Part shown: piece after piece, positions 36,210 through 48,341 of the stretch | Layout of the letters: each line of letters begins with the position of its first letter | How positions within the stretch are numbered: the first letter of the stretch is position 1 | Source: Methanobacterium subterraneum | GTDB taxonomy: Archaea; Methanobacteriota; Methanobacteria; Methanobacteriales; Methanobacteriaceae | NCBI RefSeq assembly: GCF_002813695.1 | Contig: NZ_CP017768.1 | Location: 1,454,001 to 1,518,000 of the forward strand | Reading direction: 5' to 3' | Length of the DNA stretch: 64,000 bases | Notes under the pieces: model-generated | Told to the model about the DNA's origin: nothing | Databases searched by the model: none | What the model saw: only the letters and a program-made list of their open reading frames with translations | Program-made: the position numbers and the translations under genes

Positions 36210-36962
36210 ATGAATGAATTAATTATAATGTTATTATTTTTTATAGCCGCTTTTATATCCATATTTGTGGGTACAATAGCTGGTTTTGGAACATCTATCC
36301 TATTTCTTCCCATTGCACTTATTTTCGTGGACTTTAAAAGTGCATTGGTAATGGTGGCCATTACCCATCTGGCTGGGAACTCTGGGGCAGCCACATTTTT
36401 CCGCCAGGGCTTAGATAAAGGGTTAATTTTGCTTTTTGGTGTTCCCAGTGTAATCCTAACTGTGCTGGGTGCTTACATTGTAACCTACATTCCTCAAAAT
36501 ATTTTAACCGCCCTATTGGGGATATCCTTACTTATATTTTCTATTTATTCCTTCAAAAATCCTGATTTTAAAGTTAATGCCACTAAAATTAACACCATCC
36601 TTGGAGGAAGTTTATCAGGATTTTTACAAGGGTTTATGGGAGTAGGTGGTCCCTTAAGAGGTTCTTTTCTTATTTCTTATGGTCTGGATAAAACTACATA
36701 CATAGCAACGTTAGCTGCCGTAGCAGTTTTGATTGATTTGGCCAGGATCCCTGTCTATTTTTCCAGTAATCTGCTGGATGTTCAATTTTATTATTGCATC
36801 CCTCCCTTAATTGTGATTGGTATTTTAGGATCATACACTGGGAAGAAAGTGGTAAAAAAAATTCCTCAAGATACTTTCAGAAAAATTATATTGGTTGCAA
36901 TTGGAATATCAAGCTTAATGTTAATTTACAGTGGAATTTATCCAGCTCTATACATTAACTGA
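36210..36962 (+). CDS. TauE/SafE-family membrane transporter
   Basis: 250 residues and about eight hydrophobic segments. The two half-repeats begin with GTIAGFGTSILFLPIAL and GGSLSGFLQGFMGVGGPLRG, the family signature GxGGG-type turns. Family members export sulfite, sulfoacetate or similar anions. No SD is visible (TTAATATT before the ATG), so the message may be leaderless. Substrate unknown. Confidence 0.85.
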   Translation: MNELIIMLLFFIAAFISIFVGTIAGFGTSILFLPIALIFVDFKSALVMVAITHLAGNSGAATFFRQGLDKGLILLFGVPSVILTVLGAYIVTYIPQNILTALLGISLLIFSIYSFKNPDFKVNATKINTILGGSLSGFLQGFMGVGGPLRGSFLISYGLDKTTYIATLAAVAVLIDLARIPVYFSSNLLDVQFYYCIPPLIVIGILGSYTGKKVVKKIPQDTFRKIILVAIGISSLMLIYSGIYPALYIN

Positions 36963-37062
36963 TGTAAAAATGATTATAAAAAATCAACACATTCAATTTT
37001 AATATGAGATGAATATGTGCTTTTATGGGGATGTATCTGCTTTAATAAGATAAAACAACAGC

Positions 37063-37473
37063 TTAGAGGGAAGATATCTGTTTTTCTGGAATACTCTGAT
37101 TTTCATCTGATTTTGTTTTTAGTAGAAGTATGTGTATGGTGACAGCAAAACCAACTAGTGGTAATAATATGAGAAGATAACTTCTATCCTGGAAAATATA
37201 GCAGGATATAATTAGAGTTATCCATAAAAAGGCAACACTTTTAATTTTAACATCTAAAGGCACTCCCTGTTTGGTCTGGTAGTTTTCAATGTAACTTCCA
37301 AAGTAGCGATTATTGGATATCCATCTTTCCGCTCTTTTGGAGCTTTTGGTAAAGCAGAAAAACGATGCCAGAACAAGGGGTGTGGTGGGTAATACTGGAA
37401 CGACCACCCCCACAGCCCCTACCCCCAGCAGGGTTGCACCTAAACTGAAGAAAAATAAACGCTTGGTTTCCAT
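37063..37473 (-). CDS. DUF454 (YbaN-like) small membrane protein
   Basis: 136 residues. The N-terminal helix GATLLGVGAVGVVVPVLPTTPLVLASFFCF is the family signature region; KSSKRAERWISNNRYFGSYIENY is the conserved linker, and two more helices follow. Function of the family is unknown. The gene converges with the TauE-like gene, 100 bases away. Confidence 0.85.
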   Translation of the reverse strand: METKRLFFFSLGATLLGVGAVGVVVPVLPTTPLVLASFFCFTKSSKRAERWISNNRYFGSYIENYQTKQGVPLDVKIKSVAFLWITLIISCYIFQDRSYLLILLPLVGFAVTIHILLLKTKSDENQSIPEKQISSL

Positions 37474-37596
37474 TTTTTTAATCCTTTTGATAATCTTATA
37501 TTACCATTGATAATTTACATATAATAATTCTTAACCAAATATGCGTCTTAAACACACCCCTTTAATTATCATATCCCCCCATTTTCTTAAAAGGTT

Positions 37597-38160
37597 TTAT
37601 TCCGGGAAATGTTTCCTGAATACTCCCACCAGTTCATGGGGATCCTTAATAATATAGGTTTCATACATCTTGGCCAGTTTTTCCACATGTTCCACATCTT
37701 CCTTGCGGATGGTGATCTTCAGATCCTTCCCATCTGGAAGCTGGGTGATAGTAACACCCTCTTCAACATCAGAAGGTAATATGTAGATGGGAACATCAGC
37801 TTTTTGGCCCATTATGGCTGCGTTGGAGATTAGTGTGTCACCCATTCGCATGGCGATCTTGGCCACGGTGTTGGAGGTGGCTGGTGCAACTAACATGAAT
37901 TCATATTTACCTAACTGGATATTACCAGCTAAAAATGGTGCATTGGCATTGATTTCAACCCAAACCCGGTCAAAGTTGCTTTCTATATCATTGGATATCC
38001 CATAATATTTCACCACCTGATCTCCGGATTTGGAGATGAATACTTCAATGTCCACCTGATCCTCGAATTCCAACCGTATTTTCTCCATGACCTTCATGGT
38101 TTCCAGTATTTTATCACCGGCACCGGTAATTCCCCAAGCAATTTTTTTCTTTTTTACCAT
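37597..38160 (-). CDS. afpA: archaeoflavoprotein AfpA-like
   Basis: 187 residues of the flavodoxin-like/flavoprotein (decarboxylase) fold. It begins KKIAWGITGAGDKILET and has the FMN site segments VFISKSGDQVV and FMLVAPATSNTVAKIAMRMGD. AfpA accepts electrons from ferredoxin in Archaeoglobus; the closely related DmrX reduces dihydromethanopterin, which is an alternative. A GAGGTG SD precedes the ATG. It is downstream of and on the same strand as catalase (106-base gap), which suggests a redox link. Confidence 0.75.
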   Translation of the reverse strand: MVKKKKIAWGITGAGDKILETMKVMEKIRLEFEDQVDIEVFISKSGDQVVKYYGISNDIESNFDRVWVEINANAPFLAGNIQLGKYEFMLVAPATSNTVAKIAMRMGDTLISNAAIMGQKADVPIYILPSDVEEGVTITQLPDGKDLKITIRKEDVEHVEKLAKMYETYIIKDPHELVGVFRKHFPE

Positions 38161-38266
38161 TGCATAACACCTCTATCCCATTCCAATGGCTGTGAAAAAT
38201 AAATAAAAATAGTCAAGGAGGTGAAAACCACCCCATTCATGAGATACATCCCCCATAGACTCCATC

Positions 38267-39775
38267 TTAAATTTTGGTTGCTTCCACTCTTTCTCCTTGG
38301 GTCATTTCTGCCAATTCTTTCACCCTTCCAACATCCAGCCCAATACCTTCTGCAACCCGGGTTCCATACTCCACATCACATTTGTAGAATAGGGAAGTTT
38401 GACGGTACTGTATATTTTCTTTAGCATCTACCAAATGTCCTACGATATTGGAGACCAGGTTGGTTTTAGCCTCATCATCCAGAACCCTCCGGTAGAGTTC
38501 ACCGGCCTGGACAAAATCAACATCCCCAGTTGGCCTGGTGTGTCTTGCAATGACTGCTTGCACTTCTATGGCCGGAGGACTGAAAGATGCATCTGGTTCC
38601 GGTCCGTTCATTGAGTTAGGATAATAGTTGGGACTGGATCCTCCATTATCATCCACATTCATTGGACCATCACGTTCGTAATTGGCGATTTCAGAATTTT
38701 TAGCCCGGTTTACAGGTATTTGGTGGAAATTTGCACCTAACCTGTGCCGCTGGGTGTCTTCATAAGAGAATAGTCTTCCCTGGAGTAGTCTGTCTGGTGA
38801 GGGACCTATTCCCGGTACGAAGTTGGAGGGGGAGAATGCTGCCTGCTCCACTTCAGCAAAGAAGTTTTCGGGAGCACGGTTCAACACGATTTTACCCAGT
38901 GGGATCAGTGGATAATCCGCATGGTACCATACTTTGGTTATGTCGAAGGGATCGAACTGGTAGTTAGCTGCCTCTTCTGGTTTCATTATCTGAACGTACA
39001 CTTTCCACTCAGGATAATCAGCGGATTCTATTGCATCGTAAAGGTCTTCAGTGGCATGGTTAGGATTTTCCCCAGCCATTTGAACTGCTTCATCATTGGT
39101 GAAAGTCTTATTGCCCAGCACTGATTTTATATGAACTTTAACCCATACGTACTCATTCTCCTCATTGTACCACATGTAGGTGTGGCTGGAGAATCCATCC
39201 ATGTAACGGAAGGAGTAAGGTGTTCCCCGGTCTGAGAAAAGGATGGTTACCTGGTGAACTGATTCTGGAGTTAGTGATAAAAAGTCCCAGAACATGTCCG
39301 CATCAGGTAGGTTGGTTTTAGGGTGTCTTTTCTGGGTATGGATGAAGTCCGGGAATTTCACAGCATCTCTAATAAAGAAAATGGGCGTGTTGTTCCCCAC
39401 CAAGTCGTAGTTTCCTTCTTCAGTGTAGAATTTGATTGCAAATCCACGTGGATCACGTGCCGTGTCGGCTGAACCCCGTTCGCCGCCTACTGTTGAAAAG
39501 CGGATGAACAATTCAGTTTTTTTTCCAATTTCCGATAGGAACCTGGCCCGGGTGTACTGAGAAAGGTCATGGGTTACTTCAAAGTATCCGTAAGCCCCGG
39601 CTCCTTTGGCATGTACCACCCTTTCAGGTATCCGTTCCCGGTCAAAATGAGCCAGTTTTTCTATGAGGTTAACATCCTGAAGCATGGTGTAACTGGATCC
39701 TTCACCCGTGGTTATGGATGCCTGGTCATTGGGCACTGGATGCCCCTTGTTGCTGGTTAGTTTTTCGTTTTTCAA
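38267..39775 (-). CDS. monofunctional heme catalase
   Basis: 502 residues, small-subunit catalase size. The active-site His lies in FDRERIPERVVHAKGAGAYG, the Asn in DLVGNNTPIFF, and the proximal heme Tyr in RLFSYEDTQRHRLG. The substrate is hydrogen peroxide. A TTG start follows GGGGGATTAAA. The promoter faces the Fur-like gene across a 104-base gap that holds a doubled operator. Catalase is unusual but known in several Methanobacterium and Methanobrevibacter-type methanogens. Confidence 0.95.
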   Translation of the reverse strand: MKNEKLTSNKGHPVPNDQASITTGEGSSYTMLQDVNLIEKLAHFDRERIPERVVHAKGAGAYGYFEVTHDLSQYTRARFLSEIGKKTELFIRFSTVGGERGSADTARDPRGFAIKFYTEEGNYDLVGNNTPIFFIRDAVKFPDFIHTQKRHPKTNLPDADMFWDFLSLTPESVHQVTILFSDRGTPYSFRYMDGFSSHTYMWYNEENEYVWVKVHIKSVLGNKTFTNDEAVQMAGENPNHATEDLYDAIESADYPEWKVYVQIMKPEEAANYQFDPFDITKVWYHADYPLIPLGKIVLNRAPENFFAEVEQAAFSPSNFVPGIGPSPDRLLQGRLFSYEDTQRHRLGANFHQIPVNRAKNSEIANYERDGPMNVDDNGGSSPNYYPNSMNGPEPDASFSPPAIEVQAVIARHTRPTGDVDFVQAGELYRRVLDDEAKTNLVSNIVGHLVDAKENIQYRQTSLFYKCDVEYGTRVAEGIGLDVGRVKELAEMTQGERVEATKI

Positions 39776-39800
39776 TTTAATCCCCCAATTAAATTATTAA

Positions 39801-39832
39801 ACTTGGTTCTATATAGAACTTGGTTCTATATA
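39801..39832. promoter_or_regulatory. catalase/Fur-like divergent operator with 15-bp direct repeats
   Basis: ACTTGGTTCTATATA occurs at 39801-39815 and exactly again at 39818-39832, with a 17-base period. The first copy includes the perfect 12-bp palindrome TTCTATATAGAA (39807-39818). It lies between the divergent catalase and Fur-like genes and overlaps both likely promoters (TATA-like TATATA present), so the Fur-like protein is the obvious candidate to bind it. Confidence 0.75.
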
Positions 39833-39879
39833 AGTTTTTGTTCGATAGTTTTTTATTGGATTTCCACCAACATTAGTCT

Positions 39880-40269
<390 letters not shown>

Positions 40270-40348
40270 TATAACTCGTTTTCTTTGTATGAATTCAAAA
40301 TAGGATTTAATATTTGATCCCAGAATCATAATTTTCATTTTGATTCAT

Positions 40349-40477
40349 TTATTCAGAATTATCTTTAATAATACTAGTCTTTTGCATATCCCGCCAATAC
40401 TTTAAAGTTTGATCTTTAGTAGCGTATTTTCCCAAAATTTTACCTAAAAACATGGAATATAATTTAGGATTCCTCAC
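40349..40477 (-). CDS. possible 42-residue ORF
   Basis: Minus-strand frame from a GTG at 40477 to TAA at 40349. It reads RNPKLYSMFLGKILGKYAT, then KDQTLKYWRDMQKTSIIKDN and SE. The sequence looks coding (aromatic residues, charged helix), but an in-frame stop lies just before the GTG and there is no SD, so it may be the tail of a decayed gene. It occupies the 360-base gap at 40270-40629; the rest of that gap shows nothing else. Confidence 0.35.
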   Translation of the reverse strand: MRNPKLYSMFLGKILGKYATKDQTLKYWRDMQKTSIIKDNSE

Positions 40478-40629
40478 ATTTTATTAGACAGCAGATTTCA
40501 ATCCCTCGGAATTTTGATTCAGATTAATAAAAAATATAACACAAGTTTAAAATCCATTTCAAGGCATATTAACAATTTTTTTTAAGTATACAGAAAAGTT
40601 AAATGTTATTATGAACAGAATTAGATTAC

Positions 40630-41574
40630 ATGTTAAAAATTCCAAATATTAATTCGGGATTAATAGCATTAATATTTGTTTTATTGTTGGTATCTATTTC
40701 CATGGCAAACGCCCATCAACCACGCCTGGATATCGGAACCTCGGTTTCTATTGAAAATCCGATAATGGTAGATGATCCTGAGATATCCAAGGCATTTTAC
40801 GGGGAACTGGATGGGAAACCTGTTTATTATCAAATACACTCTCCACAACCCTTTCAGTTATATGTGAACCTGTTGGTGCCCACCAGTCCCGGGCAAGGTG
40901 GTGAACTGGTGTCTGCAGAGGTCACTGATAGTTCGGGAGAGATGATTATGTTTCTCAACGGCACAAACTCCACCTGGACACCTTATTTTGAGGAGTTCGG
41001 AGGAGATTATTATCTTAAGGGACCAGAAGCGACCCTAAACGTTCCCGCTGGCACCTACAACATCCGGGTCTTTAACACCCAGAATCAAGGTAAGTATTCC
41101 ATTGCCATTGGAAAAATAGAATCTTTCCCTGCCAACGAAGCCATCAGCGCCCTTTTCACCTTACCCCTCTTAAAGGAGCAATTTTTCAGTAAACCGGTTT
41201 CAACATTATTTTTTGAGTTTTTGGGAATTATACTAGCCATGGGAAGTCTCATGACGCTTTTAACTCTCATGGTAAAATCCAGAAAATCTGATGAACTCAC
41301 CAGCATCACCTTCCTGGTTGGAGGTATACTTACACCATTACTGTGGATTGGAACCATAATAACCACCCTAGTATGGGCCGGAGTGATATATCAAAACCCC
41401 AAGAATATACTGGGACTGTTTAACAGCCTTATACTGATGATAATCCTCATTTTAACCTGGAGAGTTAATTCTAAAACTCGGGATGCTGGTAAAGAAAAAC
41501 TACCCTTCATATCCACTTTTATCCTGGTAATTTTGTGGTGGATATTCTCACTTTTAGCCATAACCGTGACTTAG
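40630..41574 (+). CDS. hypothetical exported/membrane protein with extracellular beta domain
   Basis: 314 residues. A signal peptide or N-terminal helix (ALIFVLLLVSISMANA, cleavage near residue 28) precedes an extracellular beta-rich domain (about 30-175) that resembles a surface beta sandwich (PVYYQIHSPQPFQLYVNLLV, GTYNIRVFNTQNQGKYSIAI). Four transmembrane helices follow (about 200-313), ending in PFISTFILVILWWIFSLLA. No SD; perhaps leaderless. No family recognised with certainty. Confidence 0.65.
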   Translation: MLKIPNINSGLIALIFVLLLVSISMANAHQPRLDIGTSVSIENPIMVDDPEISKAFYGELDGKPVYYQIHSPQPFQLYVNLLVPTSPGQGGELVSAEVTDSSGEMIMFLNGTNSTWTPYFEEFGGDYYLKGPEATLNVPAGTYNIRVFNTQNQGKYSIAIGKIESFPANEAISALFTLPLLKEQFFSKPVSTLFFEFLGIILAMGSLMTLLTLMVKSRKSDELTSITFLVGGILTPLLWIGTIITTLVWAGVIYQNPKNILGLFNSLILMIILILTWRVNSKTRDAGKEKLPFISTFILVILWWIFSLLAITVT

Positions 41575-41633
41575 AAGTTAATGACTGAAAATAATAAATC
41601 TTGAAGAGAGAGATATAAGTATAAGGTGATAAC

Positions 41634-41924
41634 ATGGATGCATTTGAAAAATTGATAGACAAACTGAATCATTTGGATGGAGAAAAACGTTTAAAGACAC
41701 TTGAAGAATTAGAAGGGGACTGTGTCTGCCCTATTTGCCCCAGCTATAATGATTGTGCTAAAGAAAAGGATGAAAATGTTTTCTGCATCACCGGAAAAAG
41801 TGAGGGTTGCATTAACATGGAACTGGGTTGCCTGTGCCCTACCTGCCCTCTGGCCCAGAAATACCAGATTGGGATGATGAACAACTTTTACTGCCACCGT
41901 GGCTCAGAAACCGAACAAAAATAA
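41634..41924 (+). CDS. DUF2769 cysteine-rich protein
   Basis: 96 residues. The Cys pattern is CVCPICPSYNDC, then CITG, GCINMELGCLCPTCPL and NFYCHRG, the DUF2769 arrangement. Probably binds zinc or Fe-S. AAGGTGAT is a strong SD. Found in archaea and anaerobes; function unknown. Confidence 0.85.
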   Translation: MDAFEKLIDKLNHLDGEKRLKTLEELEGDCVCPICPSYNDCAKEKDENVFCITGKSEGCINMELGCLCPTCPLAQKYQIGMMNNFYCHRGSETEQK

Positions 41925-42024
41925 GAACAATGACTAATTAAATGCATTTATATTAAAGAACTGATGATTCGCATAATTAGTGGAAGAAGATCTTTTTTAT
42001 TAGAGTTGTCATAAGTATCATTAT

Positions 42025-42465
42025 ATGAGTCTGGAAGCCATCATCATAATATTTACAGCCAGCTTGGTAGAACTATGGCTGGCCATTCCCCTAGGGCTGG
42101 TTATGGGGGTAAACCCAATAATAATCACTATTGTATCTTCAGCAGGCGCCATAACGGCCGCGATTGTTGTTACAATCCTGGGAGATAATTTAAGAACTCG
42201 TCTACTGAAATGGAGATATGGTGATGAAAATGCTTTACAAGAAACCCGGTTGTATAAGGTGTGGAATAAATACGGAGTAGTAGGTCTTGGCTTATTATCA
42301 CCCCTGATTTTTGGCGCTCCACTGGGTGCTGCGGTGGGAATTGGATTAGGGGCTCAGAAAAACAGCCTAATAATATGGATGAGTATAGGAATTATCCTAT
42401 GGAGTATTGGATTAACTGTTGCCGGATCAACGGGAATATTAACCCTTGAACAAATGATTAAATAA
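42025..42465 (+). CDS. small multidrug export family membrane protein (COG2426)
   Basis: 146 residues with four hydrophobic segments and the linker LRTRLLKWRYGDENALQETRLYKVWNKYG. LELWLAIPLG-like (ELWLAIPLGLVMG) and LLSPLIFGAPLGAAVGIGLG match the family of small predicted exporters. Substrate unknown; the family name is not well supported by experiment. No SD, so probably leaderless. Confidence 0.8.
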   Translation: MSLEAIIIIFTASLVELWLAIPLGLVMGVNPIIITIVSSAGAITAAIVVTILGDNLRTRLLKWRYGDENALQETRLYKVWNKYGVVGLGLLSPLIFGAPLGAAVGIGLGAQKNSLIIWMSIGIILWSIGLTVAGSTGILTLEQMIK

Positions 42466-42640
42466 GATTTCAAACAATCCAGGCTTTAAATTCCTAGATA
42501 AATAGAACATTGAAACTCCTATTCACAAACTTTTAATAGATGATTGGACGAAACATTTAATAGTATATTAGGCTAACTTTACACTCAGAAGAAGTTAATT
42601 AAGCTTATGAACCATAAAATGAGGGTATTGATTTTATCGT

Positions 42641-43796
<1,156 letters not shown>

Positions 43797-43928
43797 TAAT
43801 CCTATTTTTTTAATATTCCTTCCTTTTTCTATAATTTTATAAATTTACAGATTTTCCCTTTTAATTTTAGAATATTACTATGATTGTTGCCTTTTTCGCC
43901 TACAATCCCATGGAGCTACAAGGACATT

Positions 43929-44015
43929 ATGAATATGGAAGATCCTGAGAGGCAAAAATGGTGTTTGGAAAAAATATCAAAATTAGAAAAAAGATTGGAA
44001 AATTTTAATAAATAA
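43929..44015 (+). CDS. possible 28-residue ORF
   Basis: Reads MNMEDPERQKWCLEKISKLE, then KRLENFNK, a plausible amphipathic helix. No SD, and the 3' end is 24 bases from the convergent caspase-like gene. A short overlapping frame at 43880-43948 (MIVAFFAYNPMELQGHYE) could be its damaged N-terminus. Real gene, remnant or chance cannot be decided. Confidence 0.25.
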   Translation: MNMEDPERQKWCLEKISKLEKRLENFNK

Positions 44016-44038
44016 AAAAATTATCCAATATCCCCAAT

Positions 44039-44866
44039 CTAATCCATATTCCAATTCCTAACCGTAGCCTCACACTCCAACTGGGGTATCTGAGTATAAT
44101 CTGCTTCTTTAAGGTCTTCTCTGACTTTTTCCAGTATTTCATTCCTGGTGAGTTTGTTCTGGCTGGCTTTCATTTCCTTGCAGAAGTAATAGGTGAATGC
44201 ACCATGCCAGTCCCCATCGATGTTGGCATCGGCACTGGTCTGATCAGCACGGCATGCAGCCCATAATATGTGTTGACGCATTCCTTTCTCCAGGAGGGCT
44301 TTATTCAAACCTCTTTGCCTTTTTCCATCAACTCTTTTAAATGCTTCCAGGGATGGTGGTGGTATGTATCGTGTTTGCCTGTCCCATATGAGGTCGATTG
44401 CTTTGAGTCCGGTCCCACTGTGACAGGTATCCAGAAAGACCTCCAGAACTATCTCATCTGGAAGTTGAATGAACATGTCCCGTAGCTCATCATCCACAAT
44501 TATATGTTCAGGATCCCACTCATCTTGCTTTTCTTTTAAGTCATAGGGGCAGAAGGCTTCATCCACCCGATCGGACTCATCTCCACTTAAATCTGGTACC
44601 TGAGTGCCATGACTGGACATGGTAAATACCAGGTGACTGTATTTACCTGATTTGGCTCCGACTAACATTTCTTGAAGATTCTTCATTATATTAGCCTTGG
44701 TAGCCTTAGCATCTGTGAGTTTAACTATGTTATCTGATTGGAATTCAAATAATATCTTTAATAAATTTTCCATATCATTGGCATCATTCACACAACCCCT
44801 CAATGCAGCTGAAGGAAAGTATTTGAAATTATTTATTCCAACACACAATGCTCTTTTACCAGTCAC
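44039..44866 (-). CDS. caspase-like cysteine protease (peptidase C14, metacaspase-like)
   Basis: 275 residues with the caspase-hemoglobinase fold. KRALCVGINNFKYFPSAALRGCVNDA is the first strand and loop; catalytic His is in VFTMSSHGTQVPD and catalytic Cys in VFLDTCHSGTG. Acidic residues DESDRVDEAFCPYDL resemble the calcium-linked region of metacaspases. A GTG start follows GAGGTGA. No partner domains or toxin/effector genes are nearby, so its substrates and role (stress, defence or cell death) are unknown. Confidence 0.88.
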   Translation of the reverse strand: MTGKRALCVGINNFKYFPSAALRGCVNDANDMENLLKILFEFQSDNIVKLTDAKATKANIMKNLQEMLVGAKSGKYSHLVFTMSSHGTQVPDLSGDESDRVDEAFCPYDLKEKQDEWDPEHIIVDDELRDMFIQLPDEIVLEVFLDTCHSGTGLKAIDLIWDRQTRYIPPPSLEAFKRVDGKRQRGLNKALLEKGMRQHILWAACRADQTSADANIDGDWHGAFTYYFCKEMKASQNKLTRNEILEKVREDLKEADYTQIPQLECEATVRNWNMD

Positions 44867-45320
44867 AGATATTCACCTCAAATTAAGTTTTTTCATAAAT
44901 TATATTTCCGATGCCCCATTAGTTTTGAATGTGGATTTCCCTCTGCAGTAATATTAATTTTTATCTGCTACACCTTTTTTATATAAAATATTGCTATTAT
45001 AAAACAATATTTAAACTATTTTTTTGTTTAAAGAATTATTTGACTTTTAATAATTATGATAACGGCAAATATTTGGTTTTTAATTATATATAAATATAAT
45101 AGCCAGTATTGTATATAATATTTTCATAATTTTAAATAATATAAAAAAATAGGGTTAACATCATATTATCTAAGCGCATGTGAATCATACTATAAATTTT
45201 TATATGATCCTGCATCTTTTGCGCACCTTTAAGGTAAGGATATAAGTAAGGTCGCACTAAGTATATAAGGACATTAAAATTCTAGTTTATAATTAATTAT
45301 ATCGCAGTTTGAGGGTCATC
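44867..45320. other. divergent intergenic region before pycB
   Basis: 454 bases, very AT-rich, with no credible ORF. The pycB side has several TATA-like boxes (TTTATATGAT near 45197-45206, AAGTATATAAGG near 45258-45269). The opposite side must carry the promoter of the caspase-like gene. Confidence 0.45.
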
Positions 45321-47039
<1,719 letters not shown>

Positions 47040-47164
47040 AACCATCATTCTTTATTTTTGCCATATGGTTAGGGAATTGATCCACAATTAAAATAAAAAT
47101 CTAATTTTCAACAGCATTTGCAGGAAGAAGAAATAAATTAAATTTAGGGACCAGGAAGTTTAAT

Positions 47165-47542
47165 TTAAGGACCAGGAAGAATTTCTTCAACCTCTTTGGC
47201 CTTTGCTTCCATTTCAAAAAGAATAAGACCAATTTGAGCTTCAGTTTCTGTCAAAGCAGTGAATATAGCCTTTGATCCGGCAGGTATTAATAATATATTT
47301 CCTTTTTCTGTTTTAAGTGAAATTTCACTCACGGATCCTGTTTTCATCTGTGTTGAAGCGGCTTCAGCAGCACCCATGATGGTTGAACAGAGTGCTGAAA
47401 ATATTCGAGCATCAACATCTGGAGGAGTTCGGGAACTGATAAGTAAACCTTCCTTGGAAACAATGGCACAGGCTTTTATCTGACCCACCTGCAAAAATGA
47501 TGATAAAACCGCGTCTAACATTTCCTTTTTAGTTTCAACCAT
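47165..47542 (-). CDS. roadblock/LC7 domain protein
   Basis: 125 residues with the roadblock fold: a first helix [21 protein letters not shown], the strand [12 protein letters not shown], a long helix [19 protein letters not shown] and [17 protein letters not shown]. These proteins usually regulate small GTPases or motility machinery. No GTPase is adjacent, so its partner is unknown. Confidence 0.85.
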   Translation of the reverse strand: MVETKKEMLDAVLSSFLQVGQIKACAIVSKEGLLISSRTPPDVDARIFSALCSTIMGAAEAASTQMKTGSVSEISLKTEKGNILLIPAGSKAIFTALTETEAQIGLILFEMEAKAKEVEEILPGP

Positions 47543-47609
47543 GATATTAACCCCTAATTAAAAAATATAACCATTATATATTTATTTAATTCTCCTTTTT
47601 AACTTTTAA

Positions 47610-48299
47610 TCAATATTCTGAGTACTCCACCTGATCCTTAATATTTGCTTCCATAAATGCCCGTTTTCGGCGCATACAAGATTCACATAGCCCACAATGC
47701 TCATTTCCCCCATTATAACAGGAATAACTGAGTTCTAAAGGTGCCTTCACCTCATATCCCAATTTTACAATATCCTTCTTATTGAGGTCTATGAGTGGTG
47801 CTTCAATTTGAATATCATAAAGGGATCCAATGTCTAAAAGATGATTAAATGCATTTAAGAATTCTTTAGAATTATCTGGGAATGTGGCTGCTTCCTCCAG
47901 ATCCCAGCCAACAATGATCTTCTCTGCACCTTCAGCCTCTGCAAATGATAAGGCTATGGATGAAAATACAACGTTTCTACCGGGAACCCATACCTTTCGG
48001 GCAGTTTCATCACAAACCTCTTTATCATCCAGCTGGTCCATGGAAAGCTCAGGGACTTCCTCTTCACTGGTCAGGGCAGAGCCTCCTATTTGGGCTAACC
48101 ATGGAAGTTGGATAACTGTGTGTTCAATGCCTAATTTTCCACATATGGTCCTTGAAGATTTTATTTCCATCTCTGCACTCCTTTGACCATAATCAAATGT
48201 TAGTGCATGCACATCGTAATCTTTAGCCAGTAATGATGTGGCAACTGCAGAGTCAAGACCTCCTGAGAGGATCGATATGGCTTTTTTTCTTTTTTCCAT
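47610..48299 (-). CDS. queC: 7-cyano-7-deazaguanine synthase
   Basis: 229 residues. The PP-loop ATPase motif is SILSGGLDSAVATSLLA (about 10-26), and the zinc site is CYNGGNEHCGLCESCMRRKRA near the C-terminus (four Cys). QueC makes preQ0, precursor of archaeosine in archaeal tRNA. It is 42 bases downstream of larC on the same strand. Confidence 0.95.
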   Translation of the reverse strand: MEKRKKAISILSGGLDSAVATSLLAKDYDVHALTFDYGQRSAEMEIKSSRTICGKLGIEHTVIQLPWLAQIGGSALTSEEEVPELSMDQLDDKEVCDETARKVWVPGRNVVFSSIALSFAEAEGAEKIIVGWDLEEAATFPDNSKEFLNAFNHLLDIGSLYDIQIEAPLIDLNKKDIVKLGYEVKAPLELSYSCYNGGNEHCGLCESCMRRKRAFMEANIKDQVEYSEY

Positions 48300-48341
48300 G
48301 GAATTTATTCTCCCAATAATAATATTTAACGATTATATGTT

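Noticed and set aside
40270..40629. Non-coding RNA in the gap after the Fur-like gene
   Set aside because: No stable stems; the gap is better explained by AT-rich promoter DNA and a small coding-like remnant.
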